Assembly: GCF_048270095.1 (NCBI RefSeq)
Contig: NZ_JBLWTL010000001.1
Location: 186,001-250,000 of the forward strand
DNA: 64,000 nt
From: Maricaulis sp048270095
GTDB taxonomy: Bacteria; Pseudomonadota; Alphaproteobacteria; Caulobacterales; Maricaulaceae
Reading direction: 5' to 3'
The position numbers and the translations under genes are program-made. Below, in pieces: positions 1 to 8,387 of this stretch; the stretch's first letter is position 1; the number at the start of each line of letters is the position of its first letter. The notes beneath the pieces are model-generated. The model saw only the letters and a program-made list of their open reading frames with translations. It was not told the origin of the DNA and made no database searches.

Positions 1-228
<228 letters not shown>

Positions 229-390
229 GCCCGACCGGAACAAAATACCGGCCATGGGCGTTATTGCCATGATTTCGACAAGGGCGTGATATCGGCTGGC
301 GCTTGCCGTCAGCATCCGGCCTTGAGAATGATGCGGGTAATTCACCATGGCAGGTCCGGTTCGGATTTGTCTCAACAGAAAGGCGACATC

Positions 391-738
391 ATGTTGACCA
401 AGATTGTCACGATTTCCCTGACCGCGCTGGCCCTGACGGCCTGTGGCGCGACCACTCAGGGTGCCATCTCCGGCGGGGCGATGGGTGCTGCAGCTGGCGC
501 CATCATCGGCAATAATACCGGTTCGGGCGATGCCCGTACCGGTGCCATCATTGGCGGCGCGATCGGCGCTGCAGGCGGTGCCTATGCCGGTTGCCGCAGC
601 GAAGGCACCTGTGCGTGGGACCAGAATAACCGCCACCAGTCGCGCCTCTATACCGACCAGCGCACCGGCGGCCAGTATTATCTCGACGACCGGGATGGCT
701 GCTCCTACTGGCGCAATGGCCAGTTGCGCGGCTGCTAG
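391..738 (+). CDS. Small glycine-zipper lipoprotein
   Basis: This is a 115-aa protein. I chose ATG 391 over an upstream in-frame start at 286 because it has a ribosome site (AAAGGCGAC) and opens directly into a lipoprotein signal peptide ending at Cys18 (ALTAC). The mature part begins with two Gly/Ala-rich stretches with repeated GG..G spacing (residues about 22-67), typical of glycine-zipper 2TM outer-membrane lipoproteins. A polar C-terminal part with four cysteines follows (GCRSEGTC, GCSYW, RGC), which could form disulfides in the periplasm. The function is unknown; members are usually envelope structural or stress proteins. A strong terminator follows. Confidence 0.8.
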   Translation: MLTKIVTISLTALALTACGATTQGAISGGAMGAAAGAIIGNNTGSGDARTGAIIGGAIGAAGGAYAGCRSEGTCAWDQNNRHQSRLYTDQRTGGQYYLDDRDGCSYWRNGQLRGC

Positions 739-760
739 ACGCGAACGCATGACATAAAGG

Positions 761-796
761 GCCCGCCTCACCGATCATCGGTGGGGCGGGCTTTTT
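761..796 (+). terminator. Intrinsic terminator after the glycine-zipper lipoprotein gene
   Basis: A GC-rich 15-bp stem (761-775 with 777-791, one G-T mismatch) is followed by a T5 run. It sits between convergent genes, the lipoprotein gene and the reverse-strand gltB-like gene, so it may act in both directions. Confidence 0.8.
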
Positions 797-807
797 CTTG
801 CCCGAAA

Positions 808-2334
808 TCAGTCCTGTGCCGGCAGCTCAGCCGGCCCGGACTCGTCCGGCGGCATGTAATCGATCGCGGTCATCGGGATCGAGCGGCCATTGGCCTGCAC
901 CAGCCTGACATGCTTGCGCCGCAACAGGCGTGGCTCGGCGACGCCGCAGGAATGGGCGATCATCTCGACATGCTCACGCACGGTATTGGCATAATGGGCA
1001 ACCTTCTCGAATTTCTCCGTCACCACGAGACCACGCTGCAGGCGCGGATTATGGGTGGTGACGCCGGTCGGGCAGGTATTCATGTGGCATTTCATCGCCT
1101 GGATACAGCCAAGCGAGAACATGAAGCCGCGGCCGCACTGGATGAAGTCCGCACCCGAGGCGAGCGCCCAGGCGACGGAGCCCGGGGTGAGAAGCTTGCC
1201 CGAGGCGATAATGCGCATCCGGCCGCGCAGCCCGTGCCGCTCCAGGATCGTGACAGCAATCGGAAGGCTCTCGCGGATCGGCAGGCCGACATTGTCCATC
1301 AAGGCCATGGGTGCCGCGCCCGTGCCGCCATCGCCGCTATCGATGGTGAAGAAATCCGGCGCAGTGTCGAAGCCGCGTTTCCTGATCTCCAGGCATAATT
1401 CCTCAAGCCAGCCATAGGCGCCGATACAGGCCTTGAATCCGACCGGCTTGCCGGTGACCTCACGCAGATGGGCGACCAGGTCGAGCAGGTCTTCGGTATT
1501 GGCGACTTCGGGATGGCGATTGGGGGAAATCGAGGCCTGGCCAGCGGGTATACCGCGGATCGCCGCGATCTCGGCCGTCACTTTCTCCGCCGGCAAAATC
1601 CCGCCCTTGCCCGGCTTGGCGCCCTGGCTGAGCTTGAGCTCGAACATCTTCACTTGCGGTATGGCAGCGATCTCGCGCAGCTTCTCCTCGGACAAATTGC
1701 CAAGCGCGTCACGCACACCGTATTTGGCGGTGCCGATCTGGAAAACGATGTCGCAGCCGCCATCCAGATGCATTTCGGTCAGGCCGCCCTCGCCGGTATT
1801 CATCCAGATCCCGGCCTTGCCCGCACCGCGTGACAGGGCGCGCACCGCCGGCTTGGACAGGGCGCCATAGCTCATGCCGGAAATATTGAAGAAGGAGGGC
1901 GCGTCATAGGGCTGGCGCGCGGTTGGCCCGATCCGCAGCGCCTGGGTATCGGCGGCATGGTCATCGAGCGGGGGAAAAGCGCTGTTGGCAAAGATCGCTG
2001 TTCCCACCGGGGTCAGCGGTTTGGTCGAGCCGAAGGGCACCGTGCCGCCTTCGCCGCGGGCTGAACGATAGACCCATTCGCGCTCGGCGCGGTTGAAGGG
2101 CAATTCCTCGCGATCCATGGCAAAGAAATACTGGCGAAAGAACTCGCCGAGGGTTGTGAACAGACTGCGGAAACGCCCGACCACAGGGTAATTGCGGCGG
2201 ATGGCATCGCTGGTCTGGGTGCGGTCGATGATGAACAAGACCAGCGCGATCAGCGCCAGCACGCCCAGTGCGAGGATGAAAGCCTGGGTCAGGACCGACA
2301 TCGCCTGCACTGCCCAGCCCGGAAGCCCCATCAT
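808..2334 (-). CDS. FMN-binding glutamate synthase family protein
   Basis: This 508-aa protein has one N-terminal membrane segment (residues about 15-37) followed by the FMN and Fe-S core of the glutamate synthase large subunit. Visible core features are the SGMSYGALS loop, the GEGGLTEMH segment, SPNRHPE, DSGDGGTGAAP and a cysteine-containing stretch (QCGRGFMFSLGCIQAMKCHMNTCPTGV) expected to hold the iron-sulfur cluster. It lacks the glutaminase domain, so it belongs to the stand-alone membrane-anchored group rather than GltB itself. The substrate of this group is not settled. The start has a good ribosome site (GGGAGAA). It is a single gene facing a convergent terminator. Confidence 0.85.
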   Translation of the reverse strand: MMGLPGWAVQAMSVLTQAFILALGVLALIALVLFIIDRTQTSDAIRRNYPVVGRFRSLFTTLGEFFRQYFFAMDREELPFNRAEREWVYRSARGEGGTVPFGSTKPLTPVGTAIFANSAFPPLDDHAADTQALRIGPTARQPYDAPSFFNISGMSYGALSKPAVRALSRGAGKAGIWMNTGEGGLTEMHLDGGCDIVFQIGTAKYGVRDALGNLSEEKLREIAAIPQVKMFELKLSQGAKPGKGGILPAEKVTAEIAAIRGIPAGQASISPNRHPEVANTEDLLDLVAHLREVTGKPVGFKACIGAYGWLEELCLEIRKRGFDTAPDFFTIDSGDGGTGAAPMALMDNVGLPIRESLPIAVTILERHGLRGRMRIIASGKLLTPGSVAWALASGADFIQCGRGFMFSLGCIQAMKCHMNTCPTGVTTHNPRLQRGLVVTEKFEKVAHYANTVREHVEMIAHSCGVAEPRLLRRKHVRLVQANGRSIPMTAIDYMPPDESGPAELPAQD

Positions 2335-2438
2335 GCCGCATTCTCCCGATTCAAAACTGCCGCCATGATGGCCCAGCCCGTGGCGCGAGGCGAGCGCCTA
2401 TAGCGCCAGCTCCGTCTTTGGTGATCCGGTATGAGGTT

Positions 2439-3737
2439 CTATTCCGCGTTGGCCGCCTCAAGCTCGGCCGCGATGGCTTCGGCGCGATCGATGCGCAGGT
2501 CCGGCGTCTGGTCGGCGGCACCCATTTCAAGCTGACCGGCCTTCCATTGCATCGCCATGAAGACGCGGGCCCGGCCCGACGGATGGTCGAACATGAAGCC
2601 TTCCTCCAGCGGGCCCGGCTCGATCTTGCGATAGGAGGACAGGCGCAGCGCCGTGGTCGCAAAACCATCGGGTTCGCGCGCGGCATTGAGGCCGAAAATA
2701 TCGGCCTCCGCCTCATTGGTGCGGATGATGGTGTTGAAGACCGGCGTCGCCGCAAAGAAGAAGACCGAGAGGCAGGCGATCAGCAGGGGAAGGCCCGCGA
2801 CATCGCCAATATCGGCGATGCCCCAGCGCTGACCCAGAACGCGATTGGCCCAGCCGAACAGCCCGTTGGTGACGGCAAAGCCGATCGCCAGCAACAGGGT
2901 GAACATCGCAAACATTTCCCAGATATGGTTGAGCACATAATGGCCCATCTCATGCGCCATCACGGCCATGATCTCATCGCGATCCGTATTCTCGATCAGC
3001 GTGTCGGACAGGGCGATGCGGGTGGTGTCGAACAGGCCGGAGACATTGGCGGTGATCCGGTTGGACTGGCGCGAGACGTCGAAGACATAGACATCGTCGG
3101 CCGGGATGCCATTGGCGTGGGCGACCGCGAGAATTTCGTCGCGCAGCTCACCCGCTTCCATCGGCTGATAATCATTGAAGAGCGGGTCGATATAGATGGG
3201 CGAGAGAAAGAGCATGAAGCCGAGGAAGAGCACGGACAGCGCCGTGCCCCACATCCACCAACTCGCCTTGGCGATCCGGATGACCGCGTAGAGAATGGTA
3301 AAGAAGACTGCGAACATCAGGGTCGAAACCCCGAGATTTATCGCCCATTCGCCCAGCCAGCCCGGCAGGCTCATGGTCGAGAGATTGAAGGCGTGCTCGC
3401 GGTAAAAGCCTTCATACAGCGCCATCGGAAAAGTCAGGATCGAAGTGATCAGGGAGTAGACCGCGGCGAAGATCAGCGTCGTCAGCCAGTTGAATTTCAC
3501 GGCGGCGCGCAGCTTGTCGCGCAGGGTTCTGGCGAAACCGGTTTGCAGCAGGATCCCCGCGACGATCAGGCCGATCACGAAATTGGCCAGGATCAGCCAG
3601 TAGCCGCCTTCGAAATAGGCGTCAGACCGGGCTCGGGCCGCGCCATCGAGGGTCGCAAGATAGGCCTGGGTTGCCGTTTCCGGATCAAAAGCCGGCGCCG
3701 CCTGCAGCGCCAGGCTGGCAAACTGGGTGATGATCAT
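2439..3737 (-). CDS. M48-family membrane zinc metallopeptidase (Ste24/CAAX protease type)
   Basis: This 432-aa integral membrane protein has the zinc motif HEMGH at residues 262-266 and a downstream NEAEAD segment expected to give the third zinc ligand. Several hydrophobic segments (about 45-65, 85-105, 130-155, 165-185, 280-330) match the Ste24 architecture of a helical barrel enclosing the active site. The eukaryotic relatives cleave CAAX prenyl proteins; bacterial ones are thought to act in membrane-protein quality control, which is an inference here. It lies downstream of hrcA-grpE on the same strand with a gap of about 105 bp, so co-transcription with the heat-shock pair is possible but not shown. 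Confidence 0.88.
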   Translation of the reverse strand: MIITQFASLALQAAPAFDPETATQAYLATLDGAARARSDAYFEGGYWLILANFVIGLIVAGILLQTGFARTLRDKLRAAVKFNWLTTLIFAAVYSLITSILTFPMALYEGFYREHAFNLSTMSLPGWLGEWAINLGVSTLMFAVFFTILYAVIRIAKASWWMWGTALSVLFLGFMLFLSPIYIDPLFNDYQPMEAGELRDEILAVAHANGIPADDVYVFDVSRQSNRITANVSGLFDTTRIALSDTLIENTDRDEIMAVMAHEMGHYVLNHIWEMFAMFTLLLAIGFAVTNGLFGWANRVLGQRWGIADIGDVAGLPLLIACLSVFFFAATPVFNTIIRTNEAEADIFGLNAAREPDGFATTALRLSSYRKIEPGPLEEGFMFDHPSGRARVFMAMQWKAGQLEMGAADQTPDLRIDRAEAIAAELEAANAE

Positions 3738-3843
3738 CCTCGTATCCCCGCATTCCCGCGCCGGTACAGGGCGGCGCTTTGGCGGCGATTAGAGCGGAGT
3801 CATCACCCAATAGGCAAGCATGAAGCTGGCGAGAGGGCCTTGA

Positions 3844-4488
3844 TCAGGCCTTCATGTCGATATGTCCGCCCGGTTCGCCACCTTGCGCTGCATCACCGGC
3901 GGGCTGTCCTGCGGAGACGGCCACCATGGCGGCGCGCAGGGTGCGTCCGCCAATCGTGAAGCCGGTCTGCATGGCTGCCGCGATCGTGCCGGCCGGTTGA
4001 TCGGACGGGATTTGCGCTACGGCCTGGTGCAGGTGCGGATCGAACGCCTCGCCCGGCTGCGGGTCGACCTTGCGAACGCCATGGCGTTCCATCTTGGCCA
4101 GCATGGAGCGCTCGGTCATCGCGACGCCCTCGATCAGATTCTTCATCGGCTCAGAGGCATTCGCGATGGTGTTTTCATCAACTGCAGCGACAGCACGCGA
4201 CAGGCTGTCAGAGATGTCGAGCATGTCCTCGGCAAATTTGGAGACGGAATAATCGCGCGCGTCGCGCACTTCCTTCTCGGCCCGTTTGCGGGTGTTGTCG
4301 GCATCGGCGACGGAACGCAGCAGGCGGTCGCGTGTCGCTTCCAGCTCGGCATTCAGCTTGAAAATGATGTCATCGCGCCCGGCGGGGATGTCCTCGGCGG
4401 CGTTATTGTCGTCGTTCTCGATCGCGTCGTCGGTCATGATGTCCTCGTTCTCAGTGTCCTGAGGCGTGCCGTCGGTCGTGTCAGTCAT
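3844..4488 (-). CDS. grpE: GrpE, nucleotide exchange factor for DnaK
   Basis: This 214-aa cytoplasmic co-chaperone releases ADP from DnaK. It has an acidic disordered N-terminus (about 1-35), a long charged helix (about 40-85), and the compact C-terminal domain with GVRKVDPQPGEAFDPHLHQAV and GFTIGGRTLRAAMVAVS, the family signature. A further tail of about 25 residues rich in Gly and Ala ends the protein. It lies 12 bp downstream of hrcA, the usual alphaproteobacterial hrcA-grpE pair, so both are probably one heat-shock transcription unit. Confidence 0.95.
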   Translation of the reverse strand: MTDTTDGTPQDTENEDIMTDDAIENDDNNAAEDIPAGRDDIIFKLNAELEATRDRLLRSVADADNTRKRAEKEVRDARDYSVSKFAEDMLDISDSLSRAVAAVDENTIANASEPMKNLIEGVAMTERSMLAKMERHGVRKVDPQPGEAFDPHLHQAVAQIPSDQPAGTIAAAMQTGFTIGGRTLRAAMVAVSAGQPAGDAAQGGEPGGHIDMKA

Positions 4489-4500
4489 GCTTCTTCACTC

Positions 4501-5571
4501 TCAAGGTCTGGCGCCGTCCAGGATCTTGCCGACGACGCGGGCTGTATAATCGACCAGGGGGATAACACGCGCATAGTTCAAACGGGTGGGGCCAATTACA
4601 CCCAGTGCGCCGACAATCTCCTGATCCCTGTTCATATAGGGAGCCACGATCACACTTGAACCCGACAGGCTGAAAAGCGGGTTTTCGGCGCCGATGAAGA
4701 GGCGCACGCCCTGGCCGTCGCGAGTTCTGTCCAGCAGGGCAATCAGCTCCTGCTTGCGCTCGAGATCGTCGAACAGCATGCGGATGCGTTCGAGGTCATC
4801 GGCGGCTTCGAGGTTCTCCAGCAACCGGCCCTGGCCGCGAACGATCAGCGAACGATGCTCACCGCCGCCGCCCCAGTCGGCGAGGCCCTGCTTGACCAGG
4901 CCCTGGGCGGCGCTGTCGAGCTGGGAGCGGTTTTCGGCGATTTCGCGCTCGATATCGAGGCGCGCCTGTTCCAGGCTGCGGCCGGTCAGGCGCGAGGAGA
5001 GGAAATTGCCCGCCTCCACCAGCGTCGCCGGTGGCAGGCCTTCCGGCGCCGTCATCAGCCGGTTCTCGATCGAGCCGTCGGAGAAGACCAGAACGGCGAG
5101 GACTTCATGGCGCGAAATCGGCACGAATTCGACATGGCGCAGCGGCGCGTCCCGCTTGGGCGTGACGACCAGTCCGGCCCCGCCCGACAGCCCGCCCAGC
5201 ACGGCGGAGACCTCGTTGAGCAGATCCGGGACGGTGCGTCCCGTGGTCGCGACACGGCCTTCGATCGCGCCGCGCTCGGACGCATTGAGCTCGCCAACCT
5301 GCAACAACCCGTCCACGAAGAGGCGCAATCCGGCATGGGTCGGCATGCGGCCGGCGCTGGCATGGGGCGCCGACAAGAGGCCCATCTGGGCGAGATCGGC
5401 CATGGTATTGCGGATCGAGGCCGGCGACAGCGCCAGCTTGCCGGCCTGGGCCAGGGTGCGTGAGCCGACCGGACCGCCCGATTGCAGATAATTCTCGACG
5501 ATCTCGCGGAATATATCGCGCATGCGCTCATCGAGCGCGGCCAGGCCGGTCTTGGGTGTCGTGTCGGACAT
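4501..5571 (-). CDS. hrcA: HrcA, heat-inducible transcription repressor
   Basis: This 356-aa repressor classically binds CIRCE elements at groESL or dnaK promoters. It has an N-terminal winged helix (residues about 10-75, including SGGPVGSRTLAQ and SPASIRNTMADLAQMG), a GAF-like middle domain, and the C-terminal IVGALGVIGPTRLNYARVI segment that marks HrcA. I take ATG 5571 as the start; an in-frame TTG at 5580 is the alternative. I see no CIRCE inverted repeat upstream, so autoregulation through CIRCE is not supported here. It is divergent from rph. Confidence 0.93.
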   Translation of the reverse strand: MSDTTPKTGLAALDERMRDIFREIVENYLQSGGPVGSRTLAQAGKLALSPASIRNTMADLAQMGLLSAPHASAGRMPTHAGLRLFVDGLLQVGELNASERGAIEGRVATTGRTVPDLLNEVSAVLGGLSGGAGLVVTPKRDAPLRHVEFVPISRHEVLAVLVFSDGSIENRLMTAPEGLPPATLVEAGNFLSSRLTGRSLEQARLDIEREIAENRSQLDSAAQGLVKQGLADWGGGGEHRSLIVRGQGRLLENLEAADDLERIRMLFDDLERKQELIALLDRTRDGQGVRLFIGAENPLFSLSGSSVIVAPYMNRDQEIVGALGVIGPTRLNYARVIPLVDYTARVVGKILDGARP

Positions 5572-5724
5572 GTCTCTCAATTAGGCCCGACCGCGCAAAG
5601 GTTCAATTACCCTGTTCAATTGTCATGCTCCGCGGGCCCATGCCGCCATCATCGCCGGTGTGAATGCTTGATGCGCGGCGGGATGACCGCTAGAGCGGCA
5701 GTCGAACACCCTATGGAGACAGCT

Positions 5725-6441
5725 ATGAGACCTTTTGGACGCGCGCCCGACGCGATGCGCGAAATCACCCTTGAGCCGGGCGTCTCGCTCTATGCCGAGG
5801 GTTCCTGCCTGGCCCGTTTTGGTGGCACGCATGTGCTGTGCACCGCCAGTATCGAGGACAATCTGCCGCCCTGGCTGCGGGGTGGCGGCAAGGGCTGGGT
5901 GACGGCTGAATACGGCATGTTGCCGCGCGCCACCCATACGCGTTCGCGCCGTGAGGCGGCTGCCGGCAAACAGTCGGGCCGGACCCAGGAAATCCAGCGT
6001 CTGATTGGCCGCTCCCTGCGCGCTGTCGTCGATCTCAAAGCCCTTGGCGAGCGTCAGATCACCGTCGATTGCGACGTGCTGCAGGCCGATGGCGGCACCC
6101 GCACCGCTGCCATCACCGGCGCCTGGGTCGCCCTGAAACAGGCGACCGCCTATCTGATGGAAGAAGGCCTGCTGAAAGCCGATCCGGTCTATGGCCAGAT
6201 CGCCGCGATTTCCTGCGGCGTCATCGATGGTGAATCCCGTCTCGACCTCGAATACGAGGAAGATCGCCGCGCCGAAGCCGATGCCAATTTTGTTTTGTCG
6301 CCCAATGGCGGTATCGTCGAAATCCAGGCAACGGCGGAAGACCGGCCGATTCCTGAAACGGCATTTGAAGAATTGTTTGCGCTGGCCCGCGCCGGTGTGG
6401 CGACTTTGGGTGAAGCACAGCTTGCTGCCCTTCGCGCCTAG
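5725..6441 (+). CDS. rph: RNase PH, 3'-5' tRNA-trimming phosphorolytic exoribonuclease
   Basis: This 238-aa protein trims the 3' ends of tRNA precursors with phosphate and works as a hexamer. Family features are RPFGRAPDAMREITLEPG at the N-terminus, EYGMLPRATHTRSRREA, the RLIGRSLRAVVDLKALGERQ block and DCDVLQADGGTRTAAITGA. I chose ATG 5725 over an upstream ATG at 5713 because a GGAG site sits just ahead of it and homologues start with MRP. In alphaproteobacteria rph is normally followed directly by rdgB and hemW; here a reverse-strand module of about 1 kb intervenes. Confidence 0.95.
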   Translation: MRPFGRAPDAMREITLEPGVSLYAEGSCLARFGGTHVLCTASIEDNLPPWLRGGGKGWVTAEYGMLPRATHTRSRREAAAGKQSGRTQEIQRLIGRSLRAVVDLKALGERQITVDCDVLQADGGTRTAAITGAWVALKQATAYLMEEGLLKADPVYGQIAAISCGVIDGESRLDLEYEEDRRAEADANFVLSPNGGIVEIQATAEDRPIPETAFEELFALARAGVATLGEAQLAALRA

Positions 6442-6477
6442 ATCTTTGGATTTTGGCTTGTTGGTCAGAGCATAGGC

Positions 6478-6566
6478 AGACGGCGGGAGCGCGCTGGGGG
6501 GCAGAAAATGGCCCGCTCGGACTCTCTTGGGAAGGGGCGTACCGTGCAGGCCCGCTCCCGCCGTCT
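6478..6566. ncRNA. Candidate structured RNA or long hairpin between rph and the HTH gene
   Basis: A perfect 14-bp GC-rich inverted repeat (6478-6491 with 6553-6566) closes a 61-nt loop. There is no T-run after the second arm on the plus strand, so a simple intrinsic terminator is unlikely. The loop lacks the conserved SRP RNA apical sequence and it does not resemble 6S RNA. It could be a small RNA, a processed 3' UTR of rph, or a transcription block between the convergent genes. It is listed only because the closing stem is long and perfect. Confidence 0.35.
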
Positions 6567-6613
6567 GATCCGCTCACCGAACCGGTGAACGAATTTCATT
6601 GCAGCCCACGCGC

Positions 6614-6850
6614 CTATCGTGCGGCGTCGGGACTGTCGTCCTCGTCTTCATCATCGAATGACAGCAGGTCGCCCGGCTGGCATCCCAATTCGCGGCACAG
6701 CGCTTCAAGGGTCGAGAAGCGGACGGCCTTGGCCTTGCCTGTCTTGAGGATGGACAGGTTGGCCATGGTGATTCCGACGCGGTCGCACAGCTCGGTGAGC
6801 GACATGCGACGCTCCAGCAGCATCCGATCGAGGGTGACGCGAATAGGCAT
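6614..6850 (-). CDS. Small Cro/C1-type HTH regulator, YozG-like
   Basis: This 78-aa protein is essentially one helix-turn-helix domain: DRMLLERRMSLTELCDRVG, then ITMANLSILKTGKAKAVRFSTLEALCRELGCQPGDLL, the pattern of the YozG/HTH_26 group. The tail is very acidic (SFDDEDEDDSPD). It lies 14 bp downstream of a DUF2975 membrane protein on the same strand. This pairing is common in bacteria and suggests that the regulator controls, or is controlled by, its membrane partner. The signal and targets are not known. Confidence 0.85.
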   Translation of the reverse strand: MPIRVTLDRMLLERRMSLTELCDRVGITMANLSILKTGKAKAVRFSTLEALCRELGCQPGDLLSFDDEDEDDSPDAAR

Positions 6851-6864
6851 ATCTGGCGCTCCCC

Positions 6865-7419
6865 CTAAATCGTCAGTTTTTGTTCTTGGCGCATTTTCGC
6901 ACCTTCGCGGAACACTTCCGCAAACACCAGCAGGGTTACCACTGCGAACCAGGCACCGAGGCTGATATTCGGCATTACGCCAAGCTCTGCGCCGCCGATG
7001 ACCGGCTCTTCCATATCCATCAGGGTCAGGATCATGGCGACCGCGCCCTGGGTGAGATGGCGCAGCACCTGATAGGCGGCGATGGCGATCGCGATCACTT
7101 GCAGATGGCGCGCATTCTCCGGCACGAAAGGATCGCCGGCGATCAGTGTTGCAAAGACCCGGCGCAGGCGGTCGACGACCACCATGGCTGCCACGATCTC
7201 CGCGATCAGAAAGGGGTAGATCCAGCCGAGCCGCTGTACGGCGTCAAAAACCTGCGAGGCCGGACCCGGCGAATAGCCGAGAATGTCCATCAGGAAAGCG
7301 GCTGCCGCGGCAACCAGAACCAGTGAGGCAAAGGCCAGCAGGGCCCACCCCAGATACCAGGCACCGCCCAGTATCATTCTGAGAACCGATGTAATCGATC
7401 CGCGTCCCAGCGTTTTCAT
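6865..7419 (-). CDS. DUF2975 family four-helix membrane protein
   Basis: This 184-aa protein has four predicted membrane segments (about residues 20-45, 65-90, 105-130 and 150-170). The central part, VFDAVQRLGWIYPFLIAEIVAAMVVVDRLRRVFATL followed by GDPFVPENARHLQVIAIAI, matches the DUF2975 pattern. ATG 7419 has an AAGGG ribosome site. With the downstream YozG-type regulator it forms a typical DUF2975-HTH pair of unknown function. A 38-codon membrane-peptide ORF lies 75 bp upstream on the same strand and may be a third member. Confidence 0.8.
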   Translation of the reverse strand: MKTLGRGSITSVLRMILGGAWYLGWALLAFASLVLVAAAAAFLMDILGYSPGPASQVFDAVQRLGWIYPFLIAEIVAAMVVVDRLRRVFATLIAGDPFVPENARHLQVIAIAIAAYQVLRHLTQGAVAMILTLMDMEEPVIGGAELGVMPNISLGAWFAVVTLLVFAEVFREGAKMRQEQKLTI

Positions 7420-7494
7420 GCCCAGCCCTTCCCAAATTCATTGGGTGGGCCGGCGGCGGAATGACCCGTCGCCAGCCTCACCTGATGTCAACCA

Positions 7495-7611
7495 TTACGC
7501 GACCATCGGCGCAATAGCGTAGAACGTACCGGCGGCGACTGAAATCAGCAGCACCATATTGATCGCGATGGAAGCGAACATACGAAAGCCGGAATTCTCG
7601 GACCTGACCAT
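7495..7611 (-). CDS. Predicted 38-aa membrane micro-protein
   Basis: This short ORF starts at ATG 7611 and stops at TAA 7495. It has a convincing ribosome site (AAAGGAAA, about 7 nt before the ATG) in a 240-bp stretch that otherwise has no gene. The peptide begins with a charged MVRSENSGFR and continues as one hydrophobic span of about 24 residues (MFASIAINMVLL then ISVAAGTFYAIA), so a single-pass membrane peptide is likely. It is co-oriented with, and 75 bp upstream of, the DUF2975 gene. I know no family for it. Real status rests on the ribosome site, hydrophobicity and context. Confidence 0.5.
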   Translation of the reverse strand: MVRSENSGFRMFASIAINMVLLISVAAGTFYAIAPMVA

Positions 7612-7692
7612 CTGACTGTTTCCTTTGTGTTGAATCGAAACCATTACCGTTGTCATTTCTGCTAACAGGACGATGTCTCCCGTCCTTGTTGA

Positions 7693-7771
7693 TTATCGAT
7701 AAACGCGAACTGAAGGAGACGCAAGTGAAAAATATCGTTTTTCGATATTAATTTCTCGAAAGCCGATAAAC
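7693..7771. promoter_or_regulatory. Divergent control region upstream of rdgB and the micro-protein module
   Basis: This stretch holds a perfect 10-bp palindrome TTATCGATAA (7693-7702), a repeated CGATAAAC (7698-7705 and 7764-7771) and a 7-bp stem hairpin (7731-7737 with 7743-7749, T5 loop). The hairpin overlaps an 8-codon ORF, GTG 7725 to TAA 7751, which has an AAGGAG site 8 nt before its start. The palindrome and repeats could be operator sites for the HTH regulator encoded nearby, and the mini-ORF could be a leader peptide for rdgB. Both are inferences. Confidence 0.35.
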
Positions 7772-7790
7772 TCTTGGTAGGAAACCGGCC

Positions 7791-8387
7791 ATGATCGATC
7801 AGGATATCTGGGTGCTGGCGAGCCATAATCCCGGAAAAATCAGGGAGTTGCAGGCCCTTCTCGCGAGCCGCGGGATCGCCCTGAAAGGCGCTGCAGGACT
7901 GGGTCTGGATGAACCGGAAGAAACCGAGTCGACATTCGAGGGCAATGCGGCGCTGAAGGCGAAGGCGGCCTGGCAGGCTACCGGGCTGACGTGTCTGTCC
8001 GATGATTCCGGCCTGTCTGTTGATGCGCTGGGCGGCGACCCCGGCATTTACTCGGCCCGCTGGGCCGGCGAGGCGCGCGATTTCGACATGGCCATGACCC
8101 GGGTCCAGGAAGCGCTGCTGGCCAGTGGTGCCGCGGACCGCACGGCGCGCTTCGTCTGTGTAGTGGCGCTGTGCCGCGCGGACGGGACGCTGGTGCATTA
8201 TCGCGGCGAGGTGGTTGGCGAGATCGTCTGGCCGCCGCGCGGTGAGGGTGGTTTCGGCTATGACGCGATTTTCCAGCCGCACGGGCATGACCGCACATTC
8301 GCGCAAATGGGCGCCGCCGAGAAACAGGCGATGAGCCATCGGGGCCGCGCCCTTGAGGCTCTGGTCGCGGCGGAATTCGGGCGATGA
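7791..8387 (+). CDS. rdgB: RdgB/HAM1, XTP/dITP diphosphatase
   Basis: This 198-aa house-cleaning enzyme hydrolyses dITP, XTP and ITP to monophosphates so that deaminated purines stay out of DNA. Family motifs are SHNPGKIREL near the N-terminus (phosphate and metal binding), EETESTFEGNAALKAKAA, LSDDSGLSVDALGG with the catalytic acid pair, and the C-terminal GFGYDAIF and MSHRGRAL. Its stop overlaps the ATG of hemW by 4 bases (ATGA), so the two genes are translationally coupled. Confidence 0.95.
   Translation: MIDQDIWVLASHNPGKIRELQALLASRGIALKGAAGLGLDEPEETESTFEGNAALKAKAAWQATGLTCLSDDSGLSVDALGGDPGIYSARWAGEARDFDMAMTRVQEALLASGAADRTARFVCVVALCRADGTLVHYRGEVVGEIVWPPRGEGGFGYDAIFQPHGHDRTFAQMGAAEKQAMSHRGRALEALVAAEFGR

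Noticed and set aside
2418..3959. Long 513-codon plus-strand ORF opposite the M48 protease gene
   Set aside because: It mirrors the protease and grpE end on the other strand, is His/Asp/Gly/Arg-rich with no domain, and reflects GC-rich third positions.
6478..6566. SRP (4.5S) RNA
   Set aside because: The length suits, but the universally conserved apical GGAAGGAAGCA-type sequence is absent.
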